A stretch of 64,000 nucleotides of DNA from the NCBI GenBank assembly GCA_959347315.1, contig OY365806.1:38095439-38159438 (forward strand), given 5' to 3'. Positions 44,601 to 53,793 of the stretch are shown here, one piece after another. The position numbers and the translations under genes are program-made. Positions within the stretch are counted from its first letter, which is position 1. Every line of letters starts with the position of its first letter. The DNA is from Bimastos eiseni (lineage: Eukaryota; Annelida; Clitellata; Crassiclitellata; Lumbricidae). Below the pieces are notes generated by a model. That model ran no database searches. It was not told the origin of the DNA and worked only from the letters and a program-made list of their open reading frames with translations.

Positions 44601-45619
44601 CCAAGTACCACAATCTGATAATATGCGCCTATCTTTGTTTCTTGTGGCCTATCCTCAAACTTGTCATCACTAATCTTTTGTACATGAACTAGCCTATACC
44701 TCATCGTTATTTCCTCGCAGCACCATATCCTTTGACTCTGAACTGCAGTGCACCGCTTTCTTCAAGAACTGCCATTGGTTCAACCGGATCAGCATCTTCA
44801 GTGGGATAGTTGTGTCGGCAGTTGAACTGCATAAGCCACAGGTGGTTCTTCTGAGTTCAGTCTGTGTGACCGTCATGCCTTTTTGCATAAAAAATTTTTC
44901 CATGCTCAAAACTTTTTATTTTGGTCAAACTGTTGCTCTTTGTCTATTCTTAGTTTTCTGTATTCGTAGCCAAACGTTTACATGTAACTTTTACTCGGAC
45001 ACTACAGTTTTTTTTATATAAATTGCTATTTATTAAAAATCAAATTATTTTTTAAAGTTGTATTACTTTATTGTGTCATTTGTTTTCAAAAGATGATCGT
45101 CTTAGATGACAACAGATGATGTCAATTAGCGACGTAAATTAGCTGAATGCTTGAATGTACGGAGACAACGTAAGGAAAAAAATTAAAATTAAACAAAATA
45201 AGAAACAGGAAAAATGGTTGTAACAACAATGAAATATAAAACTGTTACAAGTGAGTCCTTTCGGCGCTCTAAATTGTCGGCGCTTTAACTTTTCGGCGCC
45301 CCAACTTCTTGGCGTCCCAACTTGTCGGCGCCCTGCGATGCCCGATCTCGCCACCCCCAAAGGCCGGCTCTGTTCCTAGTCGTGCACCAATACCTGCTGA
45401 GACCAGACATTACTACTCTTAAGAGTGCAGACCAACCTCAGCTCAGTAGGCGGCTTAACGTCATCACCTCTTTCTCCCACCCTCCCTCCCTGTCTGTCTT
45501 TCTCTGTTTCTCACTGTCTCTCTTTCTCCCAGGTGCAGTTGTACTGCATCATTGCTGTACGAGGGAACAGAAACTTCCAGAATCGAGTCGACTGTATACA
45601 CCCTTCTTAGACGCTTTCG

Positions 45620-45650
<31 letters not shown>

Positions 45651-46130
45651 GCGTCTCTCTGTCTATCACATGCTGTCTCTTACATGCTGTCTCTCTATGT
45701 CTCTCTCGTCGCTTCTTTCTCTTTCTCCCTGTGTTTCTGCATCAGCTTCTCTTCCTCACCTCTCCTCTTCCTTTCCCGCATCCTCCTCTTCATTCTCCTT
45801 CTCAACTTCCCTCTAATATCCTTTTCGCAAGGCTATGGCAAACGTTTGTAGGTTCATTGGATTGTGTATACGCACTCTGCTATTGATATATAGGCCTAAA
45901 TATATATATGCGTACGAATGCAGATTTCGCAGACTATATATAATGCATCTATATATGTATGCATTATGTGTGCATGTAGGCATTTCCTAGGTTGTTTTGC
46001 TTGCTCTGTACGTTAAGTAGCCATTTTCCGGTTACAATAGCAACGATATCTGAGTTGCAGTGATGACGAGGTGAGTGTTATTTATAGAATGGTTGAAAAT
46101 CTGCTTAATTAATACTTCCTTTGTTGTATT
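41661..46130. other. Intergenic, repeats only
   Basis: No gene is recognised. The stretch contains (GTCT)n runs near 42214-42320, a possible plus-strand SINE head near 42640-42720 (B box-like GGGTTCGAATCTGG), a (GT)n run at 43085-43115, a tandem CGGCGCC motif array at 45258-45340, and a pyrimidine-rich region with (CT)n at 45470-45810. Open frames in the pyrimidine tracts are low-complexity artefacts. Confidence 0.6.
45258..45340. repeat. Tandem array of a CGGCGCC(C/T)AACTT unit
   Basis: About five units of 16-17 bases, each with a core near CGGCGCCCCAACTT, lie in tandem. Their C+G content contrasts with the surrounding AT-rich DNA. No second, inverted array was found, so it cannot be assigned to a transposon end. 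Confidence 0.75.
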
Positions 46131-46136
46131 TAATTG

Positions 46137-46425
46137 GACCGACGTCTGCGTCGTTCAAAGACAGTTCTATGGCGCATAATTAGGGTAAATCAGGAGACAC
46201 TGTATACTGTATATTGAACAGCATACGTCTTCCAGTGAATCGTATGCGTCTATGACGACGTTCACTGACTTTCCAAACACTTTATCTGCTTGTCCTTCTT
46301 TCTGATGTCTTTGGATGAGAGCCAACCCTCTCTGGAGAACAATCTGTAGCTCGAGTATTCCCGGCAACCTTGAGAATGATGGAGAGAGTCCTGGATAGAA
46401 CATTATTGACGCAGACGTCGTGTTG
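46137..46425 (-). other. Unassigned open frame between short inverted repeats
   Basis: A 13-bp inverted repeat (CGACGTCTGCGTC near 46140, reversed near 46408) brackets a 78-codon minus-strand frame with a helical-looking segment (LELQIVLQRGLALIQRHQ). I recognise no family and see no splice sites. It could be a MITE or a lone exon. Confidence 0.25.
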
Positions 46426-46429
46426 CAAC

Positions 46430-47690
46430 TATCCCCAGATGACGTGTTAAAACCAACCCCGCTAGTAGGTCTACATGGTTCTAGTATTTACTTCATTTTT
46501 TTGAAAATTACCAACTTCCAATGATATCGCTCACACAATCGTTACTTGAATAACAACTTGTCAACTCATGAGACAATCATTAAAAATAATAAATCAAGCA
46601 TAATCCTATGAAAATGGTCATTTGTTATGTTTGCCACGCATTGCCTTTAAAGAGAAACTTCTCCATTGTGGTGCTAGAATCCTATAACCACGAATGGGTT
46701 TGAAGAGGCTTAATCGTTATAGAAATTCTCACAACTGAGGTGCTAGGATCCTATAAGCCAAATGGATTTCAAATGGCTTGATCGGTAGACCATAATATAG
46801 GCCTGCTGTTAGCCTTGTTGTCTATAGAAGCCGCCAGTTCGTATCTTCTGAATCAGATAGAGCCAGGCATGTACCATGTTAAGTCATCTCCGACAATACT
46901 TTACAGTTTTAAGTTTGTTCTAATGTATATTGTAATTGTACATTTTTGTGATGTAAGCATAATATTGTGTCCAGACATTATACAATGCATTGTAACTATT
47001 GTTAAGAGACAAGTTTATTATAGATATAGGGTGGCAATATTTCCTTGGTCGAAATGGCTGCCAAAAACATGACAATAGGATCCGGGACTAATATTGAAAG
47101 ATATTTCCGATTTGTTCAGAGCGGAGGCCTACCCGATGGTTAACGACCCTGGACACGCTGGGAATAGCGTCGCAGCTGCTGCAGGGAAGTAAAGGCCGAG
47201 AAGAGTCATGTGATTTACTGGGCCGCTAACATCTTCTGGGCTGTGTGCTGCATCACCAAGTGGCGAGCGAAGTCCCTTATATCCCGTGTAGAAAATAGCC
47301 CAAATGAAGGTGGAAGGAGAAAACGTTTGCCACTGGGTTTACTGCAATGGCTAACGTGGCTTGACCATTTCAAACGACGAGCCAGGATTTGAAACCCGAC
47401 CATAGGCCTAGATATGAACGGTAACGCATTCGCGATAACTTGAATAATGAACAGTGACACAGTCAACGGCAAACAATGGTTGACCAGTGGGCCGAATTCT
47501 ACGTAGGCCTATGTGCGATGGGCCACCAGCGGTGACTTCTCTATCTAATATTGTGCTATTTGCTTACAGATAAACCTCTTGTTCGTTATCAACTATAATT
47601 CCATTTATAGACTAGCAAAGGCAGCGCTTTTTGAGACGATGAAGGCTTTTTTATAGACACTGCGTCGAAAACAAGTTCAACTAAGATGAG
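46430..47690. other. Intergenic, nothing recognised
   Basis: AT-rich sequence without convincing exons. A degenerate SINE-like head may lie near 47330-47405 (GGATTTGAAACCCGA), but it is too weak to call. Confidence 0.4.
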
Positions 47691-47694
47691 AGGC

Positions 47695-48180
47695 CCCCTA
47701 CATCTCATTATTTACACTTTCGTTCCTCCTCACACGAGTCATTGTAGGAACGACTGTGGAAATTCATTCATTCATTCATTTCGAAAATTTATAAAAACCT
47801 ACTCAGATGCGCTCAATGCTAAAGTTGATAAGCTAGCCACTACATGACTACTGCGTTACGTAGGATGAATTCCGATGAATGTACTTCTCTTATATGGTAG
47901 CACATTTGAGTTGTAAACTACCGGCCATGCGCCTGCAAAATGCCCAGGTGTGCGCATTTTCCCCCGTATATGGTTTTGCCCCACCTTCCTCTACATCTCA
48001 TTATTTTACACTGTAGTCATTGTAGGAAAGACTGTAGCAATGCTAAAATTGCTAAGATAGCTACTACATGACTACTGCGTTATATATACGTGGATGAGTT
48101 CCGATGAACTCACTTCTCTTGTGTGGTAGCACCTCTGAGAAATAAACTACCGGCCATGCGCTTGCATATTCAACGTATCG
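47695..48180. repeat. Imperfect direct duplication
   Basis: A block starting CTACATCTCATTATTTACAC (47699 on) recurs from about 47992. Both copies continue through a TACATGACTACTGCGTTA segment to ACTACCGGCCATGCGC. The second copy lacks about 60 internal bases, including an (ATTC)n run. No coding signal. Confidence 0.8.
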
Positions 48181-48703
48181 CCTACTTGTGGTGGGAACAA
48201 TCTTCTCAACCTTCTTACATTTGCCAGTCTTTGAATATCTAACCGCCAAGTTCAAGGCTCAAATAAAAAACCAAGTAAGGTTGCACATTTTTTAACGCCA
48301 TCACAAGTCACGCAGTGGGCTAGCATCCACAGTTTTCCCTTGACCTTCGATCATTAACTCACGCTGTGACGCACTAAACCACTCTATGACTTCTACGTCA
48401 CGCCATGAATTACTAAGTCACGTTGTGACTTTCTAAGTCATGATGCGGGTTAGATGCTGGTACAGGCGAGGCTTGCTGTCTCTTGAGAGCATTTACCGAT
48501 AAGTTAGGGATCCGACGAAAGTAAGGAGTCCAAATCTAGCAGACGATTGAAACAAAATTGACTGGGACGAAGTGGCAGAATCCGTGTCTACTTAAAATAC
48601 TGTTTCTTTATGCTAACTTTATTATCTTCGCTTGACAGACATTAGATAAAATTGTGTCGGTGTGGTTCTGCTAAATCGTCAAGCAGACGCCAAAGATGAA
48701 TTA
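48181..48703. other. Left flank of the Polinton, no gene
   Basis: Holds a small cluster of TAAGTCACG/GTGAC motifs at 48360-48450 and otherwise featureless sequence up to the target-site duplication. Confidence 0.5.
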
Positions 48704-48709
48704 CAGAAT
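48704..48709. repeat. Target-site duplication, left (CAGAAT)
   Basis: Six bases CAGAAT immediately before the AGTAGTTGAAAG terminus, identical to 62905-62910. A 6-bp duplication is the rule for Polinton integrases. Confidence 0.95.
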
Positions 48710-49043
48710 AGTAGTTGAAAGTGTAGCAGTCTCGCCCAAAATATGCACAAACCTATAGGTTACCATTTCATTTTTTAACCCACCCTAGGTTACAAAATGT
48801 CTAAACTATGCACAAACCTAGGTCCATGGTTCAAACACCAACCTATAGGTTACCACAATATTGAAAATCCGTCACAATTCATGCACAAACCTAAGCTCTA
48901 GGTTAAATCCCTAGGAATTTCCAAAAGTTTTCGATGAGTCAGCAGTTTCGTCGAAACCTATAACCTTGGTTAAAACCACCACCTATACTCCCTATAAGTC
49001 AAAAGCCAAGGGAATTTCCAAAGTTTTCGACGAGTCAGCAGTT
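48710..49043 (+). repeat. Polinton left terminal inverted repeat
   Basis: Starts AGTAGTTGAAAGTGTAGCAG. It is built from iterated palindromic motifs such as AACCTATAGGTT, CCTAGG and ATGCACAAACCTAG, then two direct copies of a unit with GGAATTTCC, GTTTTCGA and GAGTCAGCAG (48913-48953 and 49010-49043). Relative to the right repeat it lacks about 25 bases near 48750 and one 71-base unit. It should contain the protein-primed replication origin and may carry promoters. It stops 14 bases from the integrase stop codon. Confidence 0.95.
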
Positions 49044-49064
49044 TCGATGATGAGTCATCACGTG
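48913..49064. promoter_or_regulatory. Candidate kappaB / AP-1 / E-box cluster in the left repeat
   Basis: The sequence shows AGGAATTTCC (48913-48922), TGAGTCA (48935-48941), the exact Rel/NF-kappaB consensus GGGAATTTCC (49010-49019), a second TGAGTCA (49051-49057) and the E-box CACGTG (49059-49064). The last two lie just outside the inverted repeat, over the integrase stop. The first module is mirrored in the right repeat (62576-62604) and GGAAATTCCC recurs at 62499-62508. Binding by host factors is inference. Confidence 0.4.
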
Positions 49065-49420
49065 ACCACTAAATCTTCATTATTAATCCAAGAATTAAAG
49101 GATTCAGGGTAACCCAACCACTTCACTAGCGATTTCTTCCCATGTTTCCTAGCAATCTTTTCGATTCTAAATATTTCTTGAGTACTTTTTTGTAGCTCCT
49201 GTTCGTAAAACGAGCCCTGTATTTCTTCTCCATTATAATCAGTAATCTTATAAGTTGGAGGATCCATGTATTGAATCTGGGATACTGTAAAGACTTCTTC
49301 CGTAAATCGAGGTGTGTACCCCTTTTCAAATATGTTCTTTTTCTTAGTTATTCTAACTTTATCACCGATTGAAAACCTAGGCACAATAGGTTCAGAAATC
49401 TGATCACCGTACAAATTCAT
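49058..49420 (-). CDS. INT: Polinton integrase C-terminal part: SH3-like and chromodomain
   Basis: The 120-codon frame holds the end of the integrase. First comes an SH3-like DNA-binding segment (about residues 15-75, with FSIGDKVRITKKK and GYTPRFTEEVF), then a chromodomain (about 85-118, with KIARKHGKKSLVKWLGYPES and an SFNSWI motif). Chromodomains guide many Polinton and chromovirus integrases to chromatin. The frame starts at an ATG that overlaps the stop of the upstream catalytic frame (ATGA). In related elements the two parts are one protein, so this is either a single-base frameshift or a stop-restart arrangement. It ends just outside the left inverted repeat. Confidence 0.88.
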   Translation of the reverse strand: MNLYGDQISEPIVPRFSIGDKVRITKKKNIFEKGYTPRFTEEVFTVSQIQYMDPPTYKITDYNGEEIQGSFYEQELQKSTQEIFRIEKIARKHGKKSLVKWLGYPESFNSWINNEDLVVT

Positions 49421-50502
49421 AAAACAACCTTTTCGTTCACTTTCATACTAGCTTTAGCGGGCGTCATTTCAATAGAATTATGTCTTGTTTCATTATAATT
49501 ACTAACCATATCGCCTAACACTTCGATATATCTCCTTGTTGAATTAGCTGTAAAGTACTTAAACATTTTCTCTCGCATAGTCCGGTTCCATCTCTCAACT
49601 ACGCAGGATTTTTCTTCATTCTCAGTAGAGTACAACTCAACCAAATTTTTTACGTCTTTATTATAAAATTCTTTTCCTTTATCCACCCACACCTTACCCG
49701 GTTTTCTTCCACTCTCTAATATTTTCAAGAAGCCAAAAGCTGTAGATTTTCCACTCTTATCATATAACGGAACGATCCACCCGTACTTGGAAAACCCATC
49801 TATGATGGTTAATAGATATTTCACGCCATCGTTTTCTTTAGCGAATGCCTGCATATCGACTAAATCAGCAGCCCAAATTTCATCTATTCCACCAGCAAGC
49901 ACCTTCCTTTTTCTAAAACGCCTTACTACAGGTTTATGCAATTCATTCGCTAATTGATTGGTCCATTTAAGATCGGGTTGTAATTTTAAGCTTTTTTTAA
50001 AACCTAACCCGAGACTAGCTTTAGTAGATAATATAGGTTTGACTATAGCCCTCTCTATTCTCTCCCGTAAGCTAGGATTAGGTATATTATTCAATTCATT
50101 ATTAATTCCTCTGTCGGCGATATTCCTAGAAGCCGTATCCGCGTGCTGGTTGTAAGCTAAATCATGATAATATGCAGCGTTATCGACTCTATCAACGGGT
50201 TTCGACCAATCTTTAGGAGTTCCATCAGGATTCAATCTCAAATCTAGTCTAGTTCCTGGTCCTGTAAACTGATGTCCCGGCAAGTGCATCTCACCTGAAA
50301 ATTTAGCCCACGGTAATTTAATACCGCTAGTTACTGAATTTAGAGACCCAACTAGATCCCCACCTTCGACAGCTTTCACGAATTGAGTCTTTGTTTTTCC
50401 ACAAACATCACACGTGCCTCTAATCATCGACTTTCCATTCTTCGTTATAACATTTTCAATATTTTTGGTTTCAGTATGAGTTTTACACTTTACGCAATAC
50501 AT
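49417..50502 (-). CDS. INT: Polinton integrase with zinc ribbon and phospholipase A2-like domain
   Basis: This 361-codon frame has three parts. A zinc ribbon uses C3, C6, C31 and C34. A parvovirus VP1-type phospholipase A2 domain follows, with the calcium loop GPG at 81-83 and the catalytic HD..Y at 113-117 inside NAAYYHDLAY. The DDE core of the integrase begins near 185 with LANELHKP and has D213, D274 and E303. The D274-E303 interval is 28 residues rather than the usual 35 of retroviral-type integrases, which may reflect a deletion. The frame is free of stops and ends at ATGA, where the chromodomain part begins. PLA2 domains help parvoviruses leave endosomes; joined to an integrase, their role here is unknown. 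Confidence 0.9.
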   Translation of the reverse strand: MYCVKCKTHTETKNIENVITKNGKSMIRGTCDVCGKTKTQFVKAVEGGDLVGSLNSVTSGIKLPWAKFSGEMHLPGHQFTGPGTRLDLRLNPDGTPKDWSKPVDRVDNAAYYHDLAYNQHADTASRNIADRGINNELNNIPNPSLRERIERAIVKPILSTKASLGLGFKKSLKLQPDLKWTNQLANELHKPVVRRFRKRKVLAGGIDEIWAADLVDMQAFAKENDGVKYLLTIIDGFSKYGWIVPLYDKSGKSTAFGFLKILESGRKPGKVWVDKGKEFYNKDVKNLVELYSTENEEKSCVVERWNRTMREKMFKYFTANSTRRYIEVLGDMVSNYNETRHNSIEMTPAKASMKVNEKVVL

Positions 50503-50546
50503 TTTAAATACAATTAGATATATTTAAATTGGAATTTTAATTTTTT
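50503..50546. promoter_or_regulatory. Divergent intergenic promoter region
   Basis: The short AT-only spacer between the integrase (-) and ATPase (+) contains TATATTTAAAT-like sequence suited to TATA-box use in either direction. It is positional inference only. Confidence 0.3.
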
Positions 50547-51301
50547 TTGTCGTGGAACGACATATTATCCAAGAGATTCAATAGCCCTCTTTTACCTAGA
50601 AGTATAAGACGGTTAATCGTAGGAAAGTCTGGATGTGGTAAGACGACTTTATTGTTGAACCTGCTTCTAAGACCCGGATGGTTAGATTGCGACCATCTGC
50701 AAGTATTCGGAAGGTCTCTCTTTCAACCAGAGTATAAAATTCTGAAAAAAGCATTCGAGGAAAAAATGTCTAAAGAATCTATCGTCTGGTTATTTGATAT
50801 TCAAGACGAGATCATGAGAAAAAATCTTTCACCAGCATTTGTCGTTGAGGAAATAGCAAAACAATTGGTTAAAAATCTGATATTTCTTCCCAGTTCTTTG
50901 AATCAGCAGAAGACGTGCCAGACCCGAGTGACTTGAACCGTGACAAGAAGAACCTGATGATTTTCGACGACTTACAGTTAGAAAAGCAAAATAAATGCGA
51001 GACTTATTACATCCGAGGGAGGCATAGCAACGTCGACTGTTTCTATCTAGCACAGAATTATTTCAAACTACCGAGACAGACAATTAGAGAGAATGCAAAC
51101 TTTATCTGTTTGTTTCCTCAAGACTTGAAAAATATTGATCACATCTACAATGTCAGCACAGACACGTCTAAGGATAAGTTTAAGAAACCATGTCAAAGAG
51201 CCTGGAAGCAACTTCACGGCTTTGTTGTAATAGATCACTCTAGTAATAAGAATAACGGAAAGTACAGATGCGGTTTTGATGAATTCTACATTCCATTATA
51301 A
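50547..51301 (+). pseudogene. ATP: Polinton genome-packaging ATPase (FtsK/HerA type), broken
   Basis: Viral packaging ATPases of this class drive DNA into double-jelly-roll capsids. The Walker A motif VGKSGCGKTT is near residue 27 and Walker B LMIFDDL lies in the second frame near 50960, followed by a C-terminal half ending CGFDEFYIPL. Two lesions are seen. The expected start codon is TTG (50547-50549) with a stop just upstream and no ATG nearby. The frame shifts by one base close to 50866-50880 in an A-rich run. Family length of about 240-250 residues is kept. It faces away from the integrase and is followed 22 bases later by the minor capsid gene. Confidence 0.9.
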
Positions 51302-51323
51302 ATAAATCTTTGCTAATTTAAAA

Positions 51324-52115
51324 ATGGAATCGATTCTACAAAAGATTGCAGACAACACCGAAAGGACTGCTCGTTACACAGAGCCAAAGTCATCGTTTTA
51401 CATGTTATTAAGTGACAAGACTTCGCAAATAAGGACGCGGTTCAATCCGCTGATACAGTTTGATAAAGATAAAAAGTATGAAATGGCTCTTGTCAATCTG
51501 GAAACATATTTTTCATTCCCAAACATCGACGCGACTAACAATAGCATTTCGTATTCGCCGAATCGTGGAGGTATGTGGGCTACTATAACCATCCCTGAAG
51601 GCTGTTATGAAATTACAGACATTAACGAATACGTGCAGAGAAGCATGAAAGAAAACGAGCATTATGATATGGTTAACGAAGCATACAATATTAAGATGGG
51701 AGGAAACAACAATACGTTGAAGACAGTTTTGCATATAGCGGAGAATTACAAAGTTGATTTTTATGCGTATAACTCTATCGGAAAAGTCCTCGGTTTCAAT
51801 AGGTGGCGATATACCGAGGGATATCAAGAATCAGAGAATATAGTAGACATAATGAGTGTTACTAATCTGAGAGTAACGAGCGATGTCATCGGAGCATCCT
51901 ATAGCAACGGAAATACAGATAACATTATCTATTCCTTCTTCCCGAATGTAGGGCCTGGCTATAAGATAATTGAAACGCCGAGAAATTTGATCCATCTTCC
52001 AATCACTATATTCACGATTTCGACAATGGATACGACTCTCACCGATCAGAATAGTAAACTAATTAATCTGCGAGGTGAGGAATTAACGATACGGTTTCAT
52101 ACTAGAGAAGCTTAA
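51324..52115 (+). CDS. mCP: Polinton minor capsid protein (penton, single jelly roll), intact
   Basis: A 263-codon frame starting at an ATG in the context AAAATGGAA and free of stops. It resembles the minor capsid (penton) protein of Polintons, a single jelly roll that closes the vertices of the predicted capsid. Recognisable features are FYMLLSDKTSQIRTRFNPL near residue 25, YEMALVNLETYFSFPNI near 52, IPEGCYEITDINEYV near 95 and the C-terminal LTDQNSKLINLRGEELTIRF. Strands dominate the predicted secondary structure. It is the longest undamaged gene of the element besides the integrase. Neighbours are the ATPase upstream and a membrane-active-like gene directly after. Confidence 0.88.
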   Translation: MESILQKIADNTERTARYTEPKSSFYMLLSDKTSQIRTRFNPLIQFDKDKKYEMALVNLETYFSFPNIDATNNSISYSPNRGGMWATITIPEGCYEITDINEYVQRSMKENEHYDMVNEAYNIKMGGNNNTLKTVLHIAENYKVDFYAYNSIGKVLGFNRWRYTEGYQESENIVDIMSVTNLRVTSDVIGASYSNGNTDNIIYSFFPNVGPGYKIIETPRNLIHLPITIFTISTMDTTLTDQNSKLINLRGEELTIRFHTREA

Positions 52116-52740
52116 CAGTTTTTTGTAGTTTTATATAAAATAAGTCGATACACGAACGTCAAAGTCAATATTTCAGAAGGACAAAAAGATAAAATAAAAA
52201 GATCGCTACAAGCGGAAACAGGTGTTAGTATTGGATTAAAGCCCAGCGATTTAAACGGAGAGCATGTGTTAGCTCTTATCCAAGCACAACTCAATAAACT
52301 AGCTAAAGCGTATCAGGATGGGAAAGGCGTGACTATAAAAATGAGTAAAATACAATTGATACATAACGCTAAAGTCGAAGGCGTCTTTATCGGCGCAATT
52401 TTACCTTTTCTTGCAACTGCCGGCAAATTCCTATTATCTAGCGTATTACTGAGCTTAGCATCGGGTGAATTAACTGGAATAGGTGCGGCGGCTGGTTCTA
52501 AAGTCCTTGATAAAGTCACCGGAACGGGTGGGGCTATATATGTCAATAGTCGAGGTAAAAACTACAAGATAGTGCAACAAGGGCAGGGTCTATACGTGAA
52601 GCCATACCAAGGATCTGGATTAAACGCGTAGGAGAAGGTCTGTAGCTGAAAAGAGGTGATGGGTTTATAAATGGGGAAGGACTTATCTTAGGACCAGATT
52701 CACCATTTAAAAAATTCCGCTTCTCGGATTGTTACTTTAA
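52116..52740 (+). pseudogene. Polinton hydrophobic virion protein (pVI-like?), broken
   Basis: The open frame runs from the stop at 52113-52115 to TAG at 52629-52631, but no ATG is available near its beginning, so the start codon appears lost. The N-terminal part includes NISEGQKDKIKRSLQ and the middle has an amphipathic or hydrophobic stretch (GAILPFLATAGKFLLSSVLL), as in membrane-active capsid proteins. A glycine-rich tail with a GLY(V/L)KP motif follows. A further piece of the same tail (GEGLILGPDSPFKK) lies in another frame near 52665-52715, so a frameshift precedes the end. A role like adenovirus protein VI is only a suggestion from its position and hydrophobic helix. Confidence 0.65.
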
Positions 52741-52763
52741 AAAATATTGTATATATATATAAA

Positions 52764-53192
52764 ATGTCTCTATTTCCAATTCATAAAATGGGGTGGACGA
52801 AACCAAAAATTGTTCCAGAAGTAAGAACTCAACCGAGATCCGTCAGATGGAAGGTGTGTGAAGGCATGTGGAATGTCAAGTATAGACCGCAAAGACAAAT
52901 GGGCATTCTAAGGTGGGAATTTTTTGCTCAAGAAGCGATAACTATTCATTCACAAGAGACGGTTGTTTTACCGTTAGGCTTGGGTGTCCGATTGACGAAA
53001 GGATCGTGTAAAATTTCGCTCCATCCGGAATTTATAGAAGCGGGGTGTCGCCTGTTAAGCGATACCGTTACTGGATTCGCGGAAGAAATTTTACTCGATA
53101 TTAAGAATTTTTCGAGATCTTGGGACTGTCACCATAAACGAAGGAGACTCATTATGTTATGTGAATTACGAATAAAATTGAATTCCATTTAA
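52764..53192 (+). pseudogene. Polinton dUTPase-fold protein, frameshifted near its end
   Basis: The ATG lies in TATAAAATGTCT. The central part has the beta-strand pattern of trimeric dUTPases: a strand with VVLPLGLGVRLTKG, then a segment ending EEILLDIKNFSR that matches the strand before the last motif. The canonical active-site signature (SG.A / GVID..Y.GE) is not evident, so an enzymatic role is doubtful. A one-base shift near 53113-53118 displaces the last residues; in the other frame a GDSLCYV-like motif runs to TAA at 53173-53175, the probable original end. It may be a structural dUTPase-like protein. Its real function in Polintons is not known to me. Confidence 0.6.
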
Positions 53193-53215
53193 AAAATATT
53201 CTTTGATATTATCAA

Positions 53216-53764
53216 ATGGAGTTGAACAAAGCAGACACTTATCGCCTTCAGAAAATATCGGAAATTCAACAGGAAATCTTACGAGAACGTGAAAAGAGAG
53301 AAATAATCTGTAAAAAATATCAAAAGGGTGTTAAAGTTGTTGAAGCGTTGGGAGGTTTGTTAACCCTTATGTCTTCGGGACTCAGCGTGTTAGGTGTAAT
53401 TTTTCTAAGTTCCGTCGTAGCCGCACCCACCGCTACTGTCGTGGTATCTTTATCCGCTGGAGCACTATCTCTGATATCCACCTAAGTCCGCCGAATATTA
53501 TCGCTGCGAAATGAAAAGCATGCAAAGATCATGACTATAGCTGAAGGGAAACTCAATTCGATCAGCGAACATGTTTCAAAAGCCCTAGATGATAATAATA
53601 TCTCAGACTTGGAATATTCTGTTATTCTAAGTGAATTCGAGAAATTTAATAAGATAAAGTAAGAGGTTAGGAGTAAAACCAATATCAACATAGATGAAGC
53701 GACGAAACACTTAGCAAAACGAATTGAATACAAAGTGAACGTTTATTTACGTTTTACGTTTTAA
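53216..53764 (+). pseudogene. Polinton coiled-coil membrane protein, two nonsense codons
   Basis: One frame runs from the ATG at 53216 to TAA at 53762-53764, interrupted by TAA at 53483-53485 and TAA at 53660-53662. The N-terminal 40 residues are a charged coiled coil (ISEIQQEILREREKREI). A hydrophobic hairpin of two likely membrane helices follows (LLTLMSSGLSVLGVIFL and AAPTATVVVSLSAGAL). A second helical region reads AEGKLNSISEHVSKALDD. The arrangement recurs in Polinton-derived proteins of other invertebrates, as I recall it, but no function is established. It overlaps nothing and sits in the late-gene block. Confidence 0.7.
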
Positions 53765-53793
53765 CGTTAAAATATTATGTTTCCAACATAAAA

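Noticed and set aside
45322..45851. Leucine/serine-rich frames of up to 160 codons
   Set aside because: They arise from a pyrimidine-rich tract with (CT)n repeats and show no family signature.
49400..49430. Programmed -1 ribosomal frameshift in the integrase
   Set aside because: No X XXY YYZ heptamer in the right phase and no clear downstream structure. A simple indel or stop-restart is the easier reading.
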